A DNA stretch of 64,000 nucleotides from Winogradskyella sp. PG-2 (lineage in GTDB: Bacteria > Bacteroidota > Bacteroidia > Flavobacteriales > Flavobacteriaceae): the NCBI RefSeq assembly GCF_000828715.1, contig NZ_AP014583.1, forward strand, positions 1,920,001 through 1,984,000. Direction: 5' to 3'. How positions within the stretch are numbered: position 1 is the first letter of the stretch; the number at the start of each line of letters is the position of its first letter. Shown here in pieces: positions 47,101-56,333 of this stretch. The notes under the pieces are model-generated. The model made no database searches and was not told the DNA's origin. It worked only from the letters and a program-made list of their open reading frames with translations. A program made the translations under genes and the position numbers.

Positions 47101-48180
47101 ATGATAGCACAAGATTTTATTCTCAAAACATATAATTCCAATATTAAGAATGGTTCTGTAAAATGGTCTTCACCAAGTAATATTGCATTGGTAAAATATT
47201 GGGGAAAAAAGGAACACCAAATCCCTGAAAATCCATCAATAAGTTTTACACTTTCAGACTGCAAAACGATTACTGAAGTTACTTACACAAAAAAGAAAGA
47301 TAAAGCGTTTAGTCTCGATGTGTATTTTGAAGGAGATAAAAATGAAGCCTTTAAACCTAAGATTCAAACCTTTTTTGAACGCATTGAAGTTTATATGCCC
47401 TTTTTAAGAGACTATCATTTTAAAATAGAAACCTCAAATACGTTTCCTCATAGTTCAGGTATTGCTTCTTCAGCTTCTGGTATGAGTGCGCTAGCTTTAT
47501 GTTTAATGAGTATTGAAGAAGATTTGGATGTAGATCATGCAGATGATTATTTTAATAGAAAAGCATCTTTTATCGCACGTTTAGGTTCAGGTAGTGCATG
47601 CAGAAGTATCGAAGGAGAACTAGTAGTATGGGGAAATAATGAAAGTACAGAAAGTTCTGATTTATACGGAGTAAAATTTGAAGGAGACGTACATAATAAC
47701 TTCAAAAATTATCAAGATACTATCCTATTAGTTGACAAAGGAGAAAAACAGGTAAGCAGTACTGTTGGTCATAAATTGATGTTTGGCCATCCGTTTGCAA
47801 AACAACGTTTTTCTCAGGCACATAATAATTTAGCCGAGCTCAAATCAATTTTGGCATCAGGTGATTTAAAAGCATTTGTAAAGATTGTAGAAAGTGAAGC
47901 ATTGACATTACATGCAATGATGATGACAAGTATGCCATATTTTATTTTAATGAAGCCTAATACATTAGAAATTATCAATAAAATATGGGCTTTCAGAGCT
48001 AAAACCGATTCTAATATTTGTTTTACACTCGATGCCGGAGCAAATGTTCATGTTCTATATCCTGAAAATGAAAAGGAGACCACTCTCGAATTCATTAAAA
48101 ATGAATTAGTTAACTATTGTCAGAATGGTCATTTTATTTGTGATCAAATTGGGTTAGGTGCAAACCAAATAGGATTTTAA
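47101..48180 (+). CDS. mvaD: Diphosphomevalonate decarboxylase
   Basis: A 359-residue GHMP-superfamily enzyme that converts mevalonate diphosphate to isopentenyl diphosphate. The N-terminal WSSPSNIALVKYWGKKEHQ and PENPSISFTL segments, the phosphate loop FPHSSGIASSASGMSALA, GSGSACRSIEGELVVWG and the C-terminal TLDAGANVHVLY are all as in the family. It is followed after 34 bp by mevalonate kinase and then a prenyltransferase. These genes supply the isoprenoid precursor, since Flavobacteriia often use the mevalonate route. Confidence 0.95.
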   Translation: MIAQDFILKTYNSNIKNGSVKWSSPSNIALVKYWGKKEHQIPENPSISFTLSDCKTITEVTYTKKKDKAFSLDVYFEGDKNEAFKPKIQTFFERIEVYMPFLRDYHFKIETSNTFPHSSGIASSASGMSALALCLMSIEEDLDVDHADDYFNRKASFIARLGSGSACRSIEGELVVWGNNESTESSDLYGVKFEGDVHNNFKNYQDTILLVDKGEKQVSSTVGHKLMFGHPFAKQRFSQAHNNLAELKSILASGDLKAFVKIVESEALTLHAMMMTSMPYFILMKPNTLEIINKIWAFRAKTDSNICFTLDAGANVHVLYPENEKETTLEFIKNELVNYCQNGHFICDQIGLGANQIGF

Positions 48181-48184
48181 TCCT

Positions 48185-48192
48185 TATATTTG
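48185..48192 (+). promoter_or_regulatory. -7 box (TATATTTG) ahead of mevalonate kinase
   Basis: An exact TAnnTTTG match in the 34-bp gap, 22 bp before the ATG. It suggests an extra internal start for the kinase gene. Confidence 0.35.
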
Positions 48193-48214
48193 TTAAAGCA
48201 ATGGCTTACAAATC

Positions 48215-49144
48215 ATGAAGGGACCACTATTTTATTCTAAGATTCTTTTATTCGGTGAATACGGAATCATTAAAGATTCTAAAGGCTTATCTATTCCTTA
48301 TAATTTTTATAATGGAGCATTAAAGGTAGATGAAAATCCTACTGAAGTTGCTAAAGATTCTAACGCTAGTCTAAAACGTTTCGTTGCTTACCTAAGTAAA
48401 TTAGATAAAAATTTAGTAACCTTTGATATAGAAAACTTACAAAAGGATGTAGATGGTGGTATGTACTTCGATTCTTCAATTCCTCAAGGTTATGGAGTTG
48501 GAAGTAGTGGTGCATTAGTGGCTGCGATTTATGATAAATATGTTTCGGATAAGATTACAGTTTTAGAAAATTTAACGCGCGAGAAGCTATTAAAATTAAA
48601 GACTATTTTTTCTGAAATGGAATCTTTCTTTCACGGAAAGTCTTCTGGTTTAGATCCTTTGAATAGTTACTTAAGTCTTCCTATTTTAATAAACTCTAAA
48701 GATAATATTGAAGCTACTGGTATTCCGTCTCAAGAGACAGAAGGTAAAGGAGCTGTATTTTTATTAGATAGCGGTATTGTAGGAGAAACAGCACCTATGG
48801 TTAGTATTTTTATGGAAAACATGAAGAATGAAGGGTTCCGTAGTATGCTCAAAGACCAATTTATAAAACATACCGATGCTTGTGTAGATGATTTTTTAAG
48901 AGGAGATGTAAAGTCTTTATTTAAGAATACTAAACAATTATCTAAGGTGGTATTGAATAACTTTAAACCAATGATACCAAAGCAATTTCATGAACTTTGG
49001 AAAAAGGGTATCGAAACTAACGACTACTATTTAAAACTTTGTGGCTCAGGTGGTGGAGGTTATATTCTTGGGTTTACTGAAAATATTGATAGAGCTAAAG
49101 AAGCCTTAAAAGGTCAAAAATTAGAAGTAGTCTATAACTTCTAA
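48215..49144 (+). CDS. Mevalonate kinase (GHMP family)
   Basis: A 309-residue kinase that phosphorylates mevalonate. YSKILLFGEYGIIKDSKGLSIP is the N-terminal GHMP motif, PQGYGVGSSGALVAAIYDKY the ATP-binding glycine/serine loop, HGKSSGLDPLNSY carries the catalytic Asp, and LCGSGGGGYILGF is motif III. It lies directly downstream of diphosphomevalonate decarboxylase. A phosphomevalonate kinase role is less likely given the HGKSSGLDP motif, but by eye this cannot be excluded. Confidence 0.9.
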   Translation: MKGPLFYSKILLFGEYGIIKDSKGLSIPYNFYNGALKVDENPTEVAKDSNASLKRFVAYLSKLDKNLVTFDIENLQKDVDGGMYFDSSIPQGYGVGSSGALVAAIYDKYVSDKITVLENLTREKLLKLKTIFSEMESFFHGKSSGLDPLNSYLSLPILINSKDNIEATGIPSQETEGKGAVFLLDSGIVGETAPMVSIFMENMKNEGFRSMLKDQFIKHTDACVDDFLRGDVKSLFKNTKQLSKVVLNNFKPMIPKQFHELWKKGIETNDYYLKLCGSGGGGYILGFTENIDRAKEALKGQKLEVVYNF

Positions 49145-49151
49145 AAGTTTC

Positions 49152-49176
49152 TGTTATTCTGTTTTAAATCAGAATC
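49152..49176. repeat. Short palindromic dispersed element, copy 2
   Basis: TGTTATTCTG...CAGAATC with arms ATTCTG / CAGAAT resembles the element at 25021-25046 and sits likewise in a short intergenic gap inside an operon. Confidence 0.4.
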
Positions 49177-49195
49177 TCACCAAAATTTTGTTTTT

Positions 49196-50098
49196 ATGTT
49201 ATCAAGAAAGCAGAAGCATATTATTCTCAAATTTTTCAGCCTGTTTTCTGTAGTACGAGGCTACAATATATTGGTTGTAGTTATTGCACAATATTTAGCA
49301 TCAATCTATATTTTCGCTCCAGATAAACCTATTAAGTCAGTACTTTTTGATATTAATTTATTAATGCTAGTCTTAGCATCTTCTGCAACAATCGCAGCAG
49401 GTTATATTATCAATAATTTCTATGACTCAGAAAAAGATTTAATTAATAAGCCGAGAAAGACAATGCTAGATCGTTTGGTAAGTCAAAACACGAAGCTGTC
49501 ATTTTATTTTGTGCTTAATTTTTTGGCTGTTGTTTTTGTCAGTTATGTGTCTTTTAAAGCAGTTATCTTTTTTGCATTATACATTTTTGCTATCTGGTTT
49601 TACTCACATCGTTTAAAGAAGCAACCTATGACTGGTAATATGGTCTCTGCTATATTAACAGTGATTCCTTTTTTCGCAATTTTCATTTATTATAGAAATT
49701 TTGAATTAGTGGTTTTTGCACATGCGATATTTTTATTCTTATTAATATCCATGCGAGAATTAGCTAAAGATTTAGAGAATATAAAAGGGGATTTAGCTTT
49801 AAATTACAAGACTATTCCTGTCGTATATGGAGAAAAAACATCTAAATTAATGCTAACTATTGTAGCAGTTTTGACAATTATTTCTGCTATTATATTGATC
49901 TTGTTTTTCAAAATTGGACATATGTATTATTTCTTTTACCTCAGTGTAATGTTACTTATTATTTTTCTACTTATACTTTGGAAATCGAAAACTAAAACAC
50001 ACTATTTAATCCTTCATAATATTCTTAAGTTTATTATTGTAGCTGGTGTATTTTCTATTTTATTAATTGATGTATCTATTGTTTTAAATCGTATCTAA
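49196..50098 (+). CDS. UbiA-family prenyltransferase
   Basis: A 300-residue membrane enzyme with about eight to nine helices. The first Asp-rich motif is in IINNFYDSEKDLINKP (N-x-x-x-D-x-x-x-D) and the second in MRELAKDLENIKGD. These bind prenyl diphosphate through Mg2+. The layout suits geranylgeranylglycerol-phosphate geranylgeranyltransferase or a quinone/heme-type prenyltransferase. The position right after mevalonate kinase ties it to isoprenoid use. The acceptor cannot be fixed from sequence. The nitrilase gene begins 3 bp downstream. Confidence 0.88.
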   Translation: MLSRKQKHIILKFFSLFSVVRGYNILVVVIAQYLASIYIFAPDKPIKSVLFDINLLMLVLASSATIAAGYIINNFYDSEKDLINKPRKTMLDRLVSQNTKLSFYFVLNFLAVVFVSYVSFKAVIFFALYIFAIWFYSHRLKKQPMTGNMVSAILTVIPFFAIFIYYRNFELVVFAHAIFLFLLISMRELAKDLENIKGDLALNYKTIPVVYGEKTSKLMLTIVAVLTIISAIILILFFKIGHMYYFFYLSVMLLIIFLLILWKSKTKTHYLILHNILKFIIVAGVFSILLIDVSIVLNRI

Positions 50099-50101
50099 AA
50101 G

Positions 50102-51058
50102 ATGAATACTAGTTTAAAAATTGGAATGGCTCAAATCGCACCAGTTTGGTTAGATAAAAGTGCCACATTAAAGAAGATTGAAAATTCTATAATGGAAGCT
50201 GCTAAAGAAAATTGTGAACTCATAGTTTTTGGCGAAGCCTTATTACCAGGTTATCCATTTTGGTTAGCATTAACAGGAGGAGCAGAATGGGATAAAAAAG
50301 TGAATAAAGAATTACATGCACATTATGTGAGTAATTCCATTTGTATAGAAAAAGGTGAACTAGATTCTGTTTGTCAATTAGCAAAGAAAAATGAAATCGC
50401 CATTTATTTAGGTGTTATGGAACGACCAACAGATAGAGGAGGTCATAGTATCTATGCGTCTTTGGTTTACATTAATGAAGAAGGTAAAGTACAATCTGTA
50501 CATAGGAAACTTCAACCTACTTATGATGAACGTCTAACTTGGGCACCTGGTGATGGTAATGGTTTACAAGTACATTCGCTAAAAGCATTTACTCTTGGTG
50601 GATTGAACTGTTGGGAAAATTGGATGCCTTTACCAAGAACAGCTCTATATGGTCAAGGAGAGAATTTACATATTGCGGTATGGCCAGGAAGTAATCATAA
50701 TACAAAAGATATTACAAGGTTTATAGCTAGAGAATCTCGATCTTATGTTGTTTCAGTATCGAGTCTTATGTCTAAAGCAGACTTTCCAAATGGAACACCT
50801 CATTTAGATACTATTCTTAAAGATGCGCCAGATACTTTAGCAAATGGTGGCAGTTGTATTGCTGGCCCAGATGGTGAATGGCTAATAGAACCTGTGTTGC
50901 ATAAAGAAGGTTTAATTATTCAATCTATAGATTTTAATCGCGTGTTAGAAGAGCGTCAAAACTTTGATCCTGTTGGTCATTATTCTAGACCAGATGTTAC
51001 AAAACTGATTGTCAATACCGAACGCCAAACTACAGTAGAACTGAAAAAGAACAACTAA
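50102..51058 (+). CDS. Nitrilase / carbon-nitrogen hydrolase
   Basis: A 318-residue enzyme with the full Glu-Lys-Cys triad: Glu in VFGEALLPGYPFW, Lys in HRKLQPTYDERLTW and Cys in GGLNCWENWMPL. The WENWMPLPR phrase and overall length fit true nitrilases (aliphatic or aromatic nitrile to acid) rather than amidases of the omega-type. It is in line with the UbiA gene (3-bp gap) and the frameshifted membrane protein (20-bp gap), though no metabolic link is evident. Confidence 0.92.
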   Translation: MNTSLKIGMAQIAPVWLDKSATLKKIENSIMEAAKENCELIVFGEALLPGYPFWLALTGGAEWDKKVNKELHAHYVSNSICIEKGELDSVCQLAKKNEIAIYLGVMERPTDRGGHSIYASLVYINEEGKVQSVHRKLQPTYDERLTWAPGDGNGLQVHSLKAFTLGGLNCWENWMPLPRTALYGQGENLHIAVWPGSNHNTKDITRFIARESRSYVVSVSSLMSKADFPNGTPHLDTILKDAPDTLANGGSCIAGPDGEWLIEPVLHKEGLIIQSIDFNRVLEERQNFDPVGHYSRPDVTKLIVNTERQTTVELKKNN

Positions 51059-51078
51059 ATTTCTAGCGACGCTTAATT

Positions 51079-51863
51079 TTGAATAGACAAAAGAAAACAG
51101 AAATTCTTGTACACTGTGCACAAATAGTAGCAGGACTTCTAATTATTATTCCTTTTTTCAATGCGACTTCGTGGACAAGGTTTATTGCATTAGCAGGGTT
51201 TTTATTAGTCATGTATAATTTAATTTGGTTTGTAAGAAACTCAGAAGAAATTCTTTACGAAATCTTTCCTACAAAACATAAAAGAGAAAAAAACCCAAGT
51301 TTTAAACATAAGATTTGGCAACATATTTCTGTTGTTTTATTTATGGGAGGGTTATTTTTTCTAATTTTTCAAATGGATAATATTGAAAATATAATAGAAG
51401 AACCTAAGTTTTGGAAAAGCTTTGCTTTAGTTGGTTTTGTAACCGGAATACTAAGTTTGTTTTTAATAAGGCTAATTAGACCTTCGGTTTTTGATGAGAG
51501 TGGAAGGCGCTATGCTATAATATTTGGCTTCATTCTAGGGTTTATGTCTATTTCAGCTGCAAGTGCCAGTTATTTTAACTCTAAATATGCAACTTCTAAC
51601 ATTGTTAAATCTGAGTTTATCGTAGAGCGAAAAAGTTTTGGTGGTAATCGAACAACAGCGTATTGGATTTTTATTGACATAGACAATTCTACAAAACGTT
51701 TTGAATTGAAAAAAACCTGTGGGATCAGATACAAGAGGGAGACATAGTTTTACTAGAAATTAAAAAAGGATTTTTTGATTATGATTATGTTCATAAAATT
51801 AGACTTAAAACAATTGTTAAAAATCATTCAAGATCTAAAGTTAGTTTTGCCAAGCTAGAGTAA
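51079..51863 (+). pseudogene. Four-helix membrane protein with a C-terminal domain, frameshifted at an A7 tract
   Basis: The frame opens at TTG 51079 and gives a membrane protein with helices near residues 10-30, 33-52, 80-100, 112-132 and 148-165. It then shifts at an A7 run (51709-51715). Read in the 0 frame it ends at 51747. Reading with one extra A continues as LWDQIQEGDIVLLEIKKGFF and ends at TAA 51861-51863, giving 261 residues. The restored tail is coherent with the preceding FELKK segment, so the shift is a lost base or sequencing error rather than a natural end. Function unknown. It is the last gene of the mevalonate-nitrilase run. Confidence 0.75.
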
Positions 51864-51952
51864 TCAGTTTAAAGAAGAACTCTTTTACTAATTTTAGACC
51901 ATAATAGGTTATGAGTTAAGGTTGAGGTATATTTGCGCAAAATTTAGGCACT

Positions 51953-52792
51953 ATGAGCAGAAATAAAGAAAGCAGAGGAAAAGGGAAATCTTCAGTAAGC
52001 CAAAATAACAAAGCAAAACCACAAGGTTTTAAAAATCGTAATACTCCATTTAAAAAGAAACAAAAGCCACAGAAACCATCTAATCCAGATGAGATTCGTT
52101 TAAATAAATATGTCGCTAATTCTGGGATGTGCTCTCGACGAGAAGCAGATGAAAACATTGCTATAGGTTTAGTCTCGGTGAATGGGAAAGTGGTTACTGA
52201 AATGGGTTATAAAGTAAAACGCACTGACGAAGTTCGTTTTGATGGTCAACGTATCACTCCAGAAGCCAAAGCTTATGTTCTGTTAAATAAGCCAAAAGGT
52301 TTTGCTACAACAACAGCAGAAGGGAAAGGAAGAACAGTTATGGATTTGGTGTCTAATGCAACTAATGCTAATATTAAACCGATTGGACGTTTAGGTAGAA
52401 ATTCCTTGGGCTTATTATTGTTTACTAATGATGATGTAGTTGTACAAAAATTTACGAATTCTAAAAATGGTGTTGCTCGATTATTTCAAATAGAGTTAGA
52501 TAAAAACTTGAAATATGAAGACCTTAAAAAGATACAAGAAGGTTTTAAAGTAGAAGGTAAGCTGATTGCTGTTGAAGAGATAAGTTATATACAAGGCGAG
52601 TCTAAAAACCAGATTGGTATTAAAATTAAGAATACAGGAAATACCATTTTACGTACCATTTTTGATCATTTTAATTACGATATCGTAAAAATTGATTGTG
52701 TAGCAATTGGTCACTTAACCAAAAAAGATTTACCACGAGGACATTGGAAACATTTAACTGAGCAAGAAGTAAATACTTTAAAAATGCTTTAA
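51953..52792 (+). CDS. RsuA/RluB-family pseudouridine synthase homologue lacking the usual catalytic Asp
   Basis: A 279-residue protein. A basic N-terminal tail (about 1-45, rich in Lys, Arg, Gln and Pro) is followed by an S4 RNA-binding domain (about 46-105, IRLNKYVANSGMCSRREAD) and a pseudouridine synthase domain. Motif II reads PIGRLGRNSLGLLLFTNDD. In active enzymes the residue after GRL is the catalytic Asp, but here it is Gly148 (codon GGT, one base from GAT). Motif I is VLLNKPKG and the C-terminus has GHWKHLTEQEVN. It may be a non-catalytic rRNA-binding paralogue or a mutated enzyme. A Gly at this position may be shared by a Bacteroidota subfamily. Confidence 0.85.
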   Translation: MSRNKESRGKGKSSVSQNNKAKPQGFKNRNTPFKKKQKPQKPSNPDEIRLNKYVANSGMCSRREADENIAIGLVSVNGKVVTEMGYKVKRTDEVRFDGQRITPEAKAYVLLNKPKGFATTTAEGKGRTVMDLVSNATNANIKPIGRLGRNSLGLLLFTNDDVVVQKFTNSKNGVARLFQIELDKNLKYEDLKKIQEGFKVEGKLIAVEEISYIQGESKNQIGIKIKNTGNTILRTIFDHFNYDIVKIDCVAIGHLTKKDLPRGHWKHLTEQEVNTLKML

Positions 52793-52948
52793 TCATGGCC
52801 TAATTCTTCAAATAAGTTTTATAAAAGATACACCAGTTTTTTTTAATTTTCTTGCAACAAGACCTGTTAAAGTGCATATAATTTCGGTATAATCCTGTTT
52901 TTCAGTAAATAATACTTATATTTCAGTCCCAAATTATCTAGACTTAAC

Positions 52949-55246
52949 ATGAAATTCCTGAAAAAAACCTTAGGGCTAATTGCCTGTTTTATTTGTTTGT
53001 ATTCATACAGTCAAAAGCAAAATAGAGATTTTGACTTAGAACAAAGTCCTTTAACTTCCATAATAGATTTATTACCTGAGATATCAATTGACTCAACAGA
53101 AAGTGAAATTTCTACTCATGTAGAAGCAATGATAGAATGGATGACTGAAGAGCATTATAAATCTAGTTATGCTCCAATCTTAATTTATGCAGAAAAAGGA
53201 TTGTCTTTAGCAGAAAGAAGTCCTAATATCGATCATATACATAATGCAAGAGCAGTTATAGGCAATACATTGATTCGCATTAAAGATACAATCAGAGCTA
53301 AAAAATTATTTTTAAAGTCACTATCGGAGGCAAAAAAGACAAATGATAGTTCTCTTATTTTAAAATCTAAAGGGAATCTTGCAAACATTTATTATTATAC
53401 GGAAGGTTATAAAGATAAAACGATAAGCTTATATCTTGAAAGCATTGAAATAGCATTAAAATTAAAGGATACAACCAAGTTATTCGTGTTGCATCATAAC
53501 TTATCAAGAGCTTTTAATGAAGCTAAAAAGCCAGAACGTAGTGCTTATCATATAGATCAGACAGAATTTTATCTTAAGCTTTTAAACAATCCGCCGCATT
53601 ATAAAGCAAGTCACCTTCATAATAAAGGCAGAATGTTTCTTTTATTAAATAAACCTAATGATGCTATTAAAAATTTTCAACAAACAATAAACATTAGTGA
53701 GACTGCAGAATATGCTGATGCATTAATTGAAGGTTATACAGGTTATAAGGAGGCTCTTGAAATGAAAGAAGATTATAAAGGTGTCTATGAAATTAATAAA
53801 AAGTTAGAGGTATATAAAGAGAAAAATGAAGAGAACGAAGCTAAAAATATTATTGAATCTGTTAGTGCAAAATTGAAAGTTGAAAATTATAAAGATCAGA
53901 TAAAATCCAAAGAGCTAGAAAAAGAACTATTAGAGCATCAGGCAGAAGCTAAGACACTTTTACTTTTTGTTGTTTTAGGTATTCTAATTTTTATCTCAAT
54001 AATTTTTTTGCAAACTTATAAATCTAATTTGAAACGCAAGGGGTTAATAAAAAACTTAAAGGATAAAAATCTAAAGTATTTAGAAGCTAAAAAGCAAAGT
54101 GATGAACTTACTAAATCAAAGGCAAAATTTTTTGCAACTGTAAGTCATGAGTTAAGAACTCCACTTTATGGGGTTATTGGATTAAGTTCTATTTTATTAG
54201 AAAATAATGAGGTGAAAAAACACGAAAAAGATTTAAAATCCTTAAAGTTTTCTGCAAATTACTTATTAGCTTTAGTTAATGATTTGTTGCACATTAATAA
54301 AATCGAAAGTAACAGTTTCTCAGAAGAGGAATCTACTTTTAACTTAAAAGAACTAACGTCTACAATAGTGTCTTCATTTGAGTATGTTAGACTTCAACAT
54401 CAAAATGAAATTAGTATAAACATTCACAAAGATATTCCATCTTTACTGCGTGGAAATTCTGTTAGATTATCTCAGATTTTAATGAATCTAATAGGTAATG
54501 CGTGCAAGTTTACTGAAAAAGGTAAAATCAAATTAGAAATTAATAGCAAAGAACAATTTGAACATATGGTCAAAATCCAATTTGTTATTAGGGATACTGG
54601 TCCAGGTATAGAAAAAGCTAAATTGAAACAGATCTTCGATGAGTTCACTCAAATAGACTCTATGTCAGGTAAGTATCAAGGTACAGGATTGGGCTTACCA
54701 ATTGTTAAGAAACTAGTAGAGCAAGCAGGAGGTGTTATATCAGTAGAAAGTGAATTAGGTAGAGGTTCAAAATTTAGCTTTGATTTAGATCTTACTATTT
54801 CTAATGAATTAGATAATGATAGTCCATCACCAATTTTAAATTTCAAGCAATTATCTAAAAAACGAATACTTATTGTAGAGGATAATCGTATAAATCAGAC
54901 GGTGACAAAAAGAATTCTCGAAAATGAGAATGTAGAATGTATGATTGCTCAAAATGGTGAGGAGGCTGTTAAATTCGTGAAAGAAAACACATTCGATTTA
55001 ATATTAATGGATATAAATATGCCAATTAAAAATGGTATTGAAGCAACAAAGGAAATAAGAACTTTTAATCAAGCGATACCAATTATTGCTTTAACGGCTG
55101 TAGAGATTGAAGAACAAAAGTATAAGATCTTTGATAGTGGTATGAATGATATTGTTCTAAAGCCATACGATATAGATAAATTTAAGAAAACTATAATTTT
55201 AAATTTAACCGCTAAATATAATGATTCATATCGTAAGCTAGGATAG
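52949..55246 (+). CDS. TPR-containing hybrid sensor histidine kinase / response regulator
   Basis: A 765-residue signalling protein. Order: signal peptide or first helix (1-21), periplasmic TPR region (about 60-300), coiled coil (about 305-335), membrane helix (about 335-357, TLLLFVVLGILIFISIIF), HisKA domain with phospho-acceptor His400 (FFATVSHELRTPLYGVIG), HATPase_c with N box LMNLIGNACKFT and GTGLGLPIVKK, and a C-terminal receiver domain with Asp688 (LILMDINMP). Phosphate would pass from His400 to Asp688 and perhaps to an unlinked partner, since no HPt or output domain is present. It stands alone, with a 156-bp upstream gap. Confidence 0.95.
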   Translation: MKFLKKTLGLIACFICLYSYSQKQNRDFDLEQSPLTSIIDLLPEISIDSTESEISTHVEAMIEWMTEEHYKSSYAPILIYAEKGLSLAERSPNIDHIHNARAVIGNTLIRIKDTIRAKKLFLKSLSEAKKTNDSSLILKSKGNLANIYYYTEGYKDKTISLYLESIEIALKLKDTTKLFVLHHNLSRAFNEAKKPERSAYHIDQTEFYLKLLNNPPHYKASHLHNKGRMFLLLNKPNDAIKNFQQTINISETAEYADALIEGYTGYKEALEMKEDYKGVYEINKKLEVYKEKNEENEAKNIIESVSAKLKVENYKDQIKSKELEKELLEHQAEAKTLLLFVVLGILIFISIIFLQTYKSNLKRKGLIKNLKDKNLKYLEAKKQSDELTKSKAKFFATVSHELRTPLYGVIGLSSILLENNEVKKHEKDLKSLKFSANYLLALVNDLLHINKIESNSFSEEESTFNLKELTSTIVSSFEYVRLQHQNEISINIHKDIPSLLRGNSVRLSQILMNLIGNACKFTEKGKIKLEINSKEQFEHMVKIQFVIRDTGPGIEKAKLKQIFDEFTQIDSMSGKYQGTGLGLPIVKKLVEQAGGVISVESELGRGSKFSFDLDLTISNELDNDSPSPILNFKQLSKKRILIVEDNRINQTVTKRILENENVECMIAQNGEEAVKFVKENTFDLILMDINMPIKNGIEATKEIRTFNQAIPIIALTAVEIEEQKYKIFDSGMNDIVLKPYDIDKFKKTIILNLTAKYNDSYRKLG

Positions 55247-55250
55247 GTGA

Positions 55251-56267
55251 TTAAGGTTTATTTACTTCAACCGTGTATGTTGAGATTAAACTGCCTTTGA
55301 TGTAGAAGTGTACATCAAAAAATCCATTAGAATTAAATTGATGTTCTAGAATTAATGAAGTATCATCAATTAGAATAGAAGTAGTTTTAGTTTTCCATAA
55401 ATTAAAACCACTATCTATTAAAAATTTTATGTCTTCCTCTTTTAAGATCTCTTTTAATTTATACTTAAAAGTAACCTTTTGATGCTTTTTAATAGTATGA
55501 TGCATTCGTTTTGGAAACTCATGAAGTGATAAGGTCTTATACGCCTTTCCATAGATAATAGGGTATGCCAAAAAACTTTCAAAAGAAGGAATGTCTTCTT
55601 CTAAAAGCCACCACTTCTTATCAATAGGAAAGTGATTAACGGCAAAAAGTTCTGGTTGTGTTAAAAAGAATCCGTTATTATAATTAAAAGAAAAGTGATT
55701 TGTTGCAGGATCTGGAGTTCCGCTAGCCCAAGTAGGATCGCATAGGTACCATTTGTTGTCTAATTTCACAGCATTCCATGAATGATTAGGCAAATCTAAA
55801 TTTTCAATATCGGTTGTGCTAACACGACCATAACCTTGTACTATTTCACATTCAATATTAGAAAGTTGAGCTAGTTTTTTTACTAAATAAGCATAGCCAG
55901 TGCAAATGGTTCGTTTTCGCTTTAATAATTTTTTAAAAAGTGCTCTCCTAAAATCTCTATTCCAAGTTTTAAATTTTAAGCTATCATCTTTAAAGCGCTG
56001 GCGCTTATGTTTGTTTTTAAGATATAAACCATAGTCATTAGCAATATTGGCACAAACCCAACGATAAATAGCTCTAAAGCGATCTGCGTCTGTATTTAGA
56101 TTAGAGGTGAGTTTATAAGAGAGGTCAGGTAGGTTTGTAAGGTCTTCGTAATTATAAGATAGAGCTATACTATCCGCTTTTTTAAAATTCACACTTTCAA
56201 AATCAGAGATTTGAGCATGAAATAGTAACGAAAAAAGAAATAAAAAAAGAAATTGTAGTGATTTCAA
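55251..56267 (-). CDS. Exported transglutaminase-like cysteine protein
   Basis: A 338-residue protein with a signal peptide (about 1-19) and a transglutaminase-like core. The likely triad is Cys in RTICTGYAYL, His in NHSWNAVKL and Asp in LCDPTWASG. The phrase YRWVCANIANDYGLY precedes the core as in the family. A C-terminal beta-sandwich of about 90 residues follows. In bacteria such proteins act as peptidases or cross-linkers rather than true transglutaminases. It converges with the histidine kinase gene at a 4-bp gap. Confidence 0.88.
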   Translation of the reverse strand: MKSLQFLFLFLFSLLFHAQISDFESVNFKKADSIALSYNYEDLTNLPDLSYKLTSNLNTDADRFRAIYRWVCANIANDYGLYLKNKHKRQRFKDDSLKFKTWNRDFRRALFKKLLKRKRTICTGYAYLVKKLAQLSNIECEIVQGYGRVSTTDIENLDLPNHSWNAVKLDNKWYLCDPTWASGTPDPATNHFSFNYNNGFFLTQPELFAVNHFPIDKKWWLLEEDIPSFESFLAYPIIYGKAYKTLSLHEFPKRMHHTIKKHQKVTFKYKLKEILKEEDIKFLIDSGFNLWKTKTTSILIDDTSLILEHQFNSNGFFDVHFYIKGSLISTYTVEVNKP

Positions 56268-56333
56268 AAAAGCTGAACTATTGTCAATTATTGTATAGTT
56301 GAAATCTAAAACTAGACTTCAACTATACTTAAT

